From the IMG/VR virus record IMGVR_UViG_3300002835_000522, positions 1-36,470 of that record: a stretch of 36,470 nt of DNA; one strand, written 5' to 3'. Below the pieces are notes generated by a model. That model was not told the DNA's origin. It did not search any database and worked only from the letters and a program-made list of their open reading frames with translations. The position numbers and the translations under genes were made by a program. The DNA comes from a virus. Shown piece after piece: positions 35,001 through 36,470 of the stretch (position 1 is the first letter of the stretch; every line of letters begins with the position of its first letter).

Positions 35001-36470
35001 ATGCCACAGATTAATATATTAAACATACTACAAGGAGACAGTCAATCTAATATAGTTGATAAGATCAATTATAATTTTGATCAGATCCTCAGTGCTGGGG
35101 GTGGACCTCAAGGAGCTCAAGGATTAATAGGTCCAACTGGACCAATAGGACCTCAAGGTCCTCAGGGGGTTCAAGGAGCTCAAGGACCTTCAGGAACTAA
35201 ATGGTTTGTACAAGACACATCACCAGCTTCTGGTGGTATAACAGGATCTAATCCATTTGGATTCCCAACTTTAGGAGATTATTGGTTAGATCCAGATTCT
35301 GCTAATCAGGACATTTATGTATTCGGAACAACCGGATGGCTCAATAGTGGATATGGATTGGCTTCTGGGCAACTATTTCAAAAGGTTACTCCTATAGATT
35401 TAATTGGGGGAGCTACCGGACAAGCAATACTTATTGCAGGATCTACTGCAGGGGATCAGACTTTAGTTCTTTCTGATTCAACTATAAATGATTATACTCC
35501 AGGCGGAAGCGCTATACAGAATCTAAATTTCGAAGATGCTAAGCTAAAAATAGCTACAAAAGATTCTAGAACTAAATTGATAAGTTTTGGTAGATCTACA
35601 TTTGATGTAAGTCCTTCTGGAACTGGTTCATCGTCTAGCTCATCCAATCCTTATTTTGCATGGGATCTTTCAGTTAATCCATCTGGAGCATCAGGTGCCG
35701 GTCCTAATTTTTATAATCTGTCTTTTACCAACCCTAAAGGATCGATCAGTATTAATTCTAATGGAGCTACTGCAGAATCTGGAATTAATATGTTAAGTAG
35801 TAGCGAGATAAGTGCACAGTCTACCTCAGATAACATAGTTCTAAAGACATCTTCAGTAAATAAAGGTACTTTCATAGATGCTAGCTCTAATGGGGGATTT
35901 TTAGAATTGTCAAATAACTCTTCGACGCCTTCAAACCAATCTTTTGCACCTCTATTTGCTAATCCAACTGGAGTAGGTATAGGTTTAGGCACTGGACAAT
36001 TTAAATCAACGGGGGATGATTCTAGAAAATTGGCTGTTTTAGGAAACACCAGTATTTCTAAAACACAAACGTTACACGCTTCGGATTTTTATATTGGTGA
36101 CCCTTCTGCAAACAATTACAATAAAGGTATTTTATTTGTTGAAGGTCATGTTGGTTTTGGATCAACCGGTTCAACAGGGGATTTAATATCGGGTATCTCC
36201 ACAACAGGAATGGCGGAATCTCAAAATAGATTCCCTCAATTATGGGTAACTTCTCCTAATTACGGCCCAGGTGTACAGGTAAGAACGAGAGGAGCTTCCA
36301 CATATTCTCCTAGAACAGTGATAGGAGATGGTGTTTTTGATTATGCTCTAGCTGGTGGAGCTACTGCTTTAGCAGGAACTGGTCCTGATATAACACAGGA
36401 GTTCTATTCTAATGGATATACATTCCAAGCAGGACCTTTGATAAGTTATCAGCATAAATTATCTACACCA
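35001..36470 (+). CDS. Collagen-like tail fibre protein, 3' end outside window (partial)
   Basis: Open frame of 490 codons from ATG 35001 to the window end with no stop, so the gene continues downstream. Residues 4-26 carry the same docking motif as the protein at 22739 (I-x-I-x-x-I-L-x-x-D-S-x-S-...-I-N-x-N-F). Residues 35-65 are ten collagen-like Gly-x-y triplets (GPQ, GAQ, GLI, GPT and so on), which should form a triple helix and hold the trimer in register. Then comes a beta head starting WFVQDTSPAS with LGDYWLDPDS, found in many phage fibre proteins, and a long Ser/Gly/Asn-rich beta shaft. The receptor-binding end would lie beyond the window. Confidence 0.85.
   Translation, partial: MPQINILNILQGDSQSNIVDKINYNFDQILSAGGGPQGAQGLIGPTGPIGPQGPQGVQGAQGPSGTKWFVQDTSPASGGITGSNPFGFPTLGDYWLDPDSANQDIYVFGTTGWLNSGYGLASGQLFQKVTPIDLIGGATGQAILIAGSTAGDQTLVLSDSTINDYTPGGSAIQNLNFEDAKLKIATKDSRTKLISFGRSTFDVSPSGTGSSSSSSNPYFAWDLSVNPSGASGAGPNFYNLSFTNPKGSISINSNGATAESGINMLSSSEISAQSTSDNIVLKTSSVNKGTFIDASSNGGFLELSNNSSTPSNQSFAPLFANPTGVGIGLGTGQFKSTGDDSRKLAVLGNTSISKTQTLHASDFYIGDPSANNYNKGILFVEGHVGFGSTGSTGDLISGISTTGMAESQNRFPQLWVTSPNYGPGVQVRTRGASTYSPRTVIGDGVFDYALAGGATALAGTGPDITQEFYSNGYTFQAGPLISYQHKLSTP
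35103..35195 (+). repeat. Collagen-like Gly-x-y repeat
   Basis: Ten uninterrupted Gly-x-y triplets plus a closing Gly, rich in Pro and Gln at x and y, encoded with varied codons. Phage collagen-like segments trimerise without hydroxylation. This one sits directly after the docking motif. Confidence 0.9.

Noticed and set aside
35711-36049. 112-codon antisense frame inside the collagen-like fibre gene
   Set aside because: The plus strand has a 490-codon open frame with collagen and fibre features over this interval; the antisense frame is a shadow.
1-36470. tRNA genes, insertion sequences, integrase or attachment sites
   Set aside because: All gaps are 111 bp or shorter, no cloverleaf, transposase motif or recombinase motif was seen, and every coding frame reads as a phage protein.

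Overview
The window looks like part of a large tailed-phage genome, a T4-like contractile-tail myophage that probably infects a member of the Bacteroidota. It is AT-rich, densely packed and almost entirely on one strand. It carries a contractile-tail baseplate block (OB-fold spike, gp25-like and gp6/J-like wedge proteins, a likely gp7/gpI-like giant) and a T4-type neck protein. These are followed by very large fibre and adhesion proteins. The host suggestion rests on two things: nearly every start codon lacks a Shine-Dalgarno sequence and sits in an A/T-rich leader, and the giant baseplate protein carries propeller and SBBP-like repeats common in Bacteroidota surface proteins. No integrase, tRNA, rRNA, insertion sequence or CRISPR array was seen.

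Layout. 1-9425: a 5'-truncated tail or hub protein, an 854-aa protein with a Tyr/Pro/Gly-rich repeat tail, a gp5-like spike without lysozyme, and a 1698-aa protein with a Cys cluster and a Pro-rich hydrophobic belt. 9482-12038: two genes that do not look structural, a four-domain S1-like RNA-binding protein and a protein with the motif set of the glutamate-cysteine ligase/amidoligase fold. 12043-21959: neck-like protein, gp25, gp6/J, an 81-aa protein and a 2259-aa giant. 21956-22627: PhoH, the only minus-strand gene, whose stop codon overlaps that of the giant. 22628-22738: a 111-bp divergent control region with two inverted repeats. 22739-36470: five plus-strand fibre or baseplate-appendage genes of 305, 727, 1164 and 1866 aa and a collagen-like gene that runs off the window end.

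How the parts fit. The tail genes give an inner hub and spike, a wedge ring (gp25, gp6, gp7-like), and outer fibres. Two fibre genes, at 22739 and 35001, begin with the same gapless N-terminal motif and probably dock to the same kind of site. The S1-like protein may help the phage capture ribosomes in a host that does not use Shine-Dalgarno pairing. The amidoligase-like protein may modify a peptide, a protein or a wall component. PhoH is a phage-encoded ATPase related to RNA metabolism. Intergenic gaps are mostly 0-60 bp and several starts sit 1-4 bases after the previous stop, so translation is probably coupled in long operons.

The most interesting items are the amidoligase-like enzyme with an altered HxHxS motif and a Cys-rich beta-helix-like tail, the phage S1-like protein in a Shine-Dalgarno-free genome, the tyrosine-proline repeat tail, the propeller-laden wedge protein, and a shared leader motif that may be a phage promoter.
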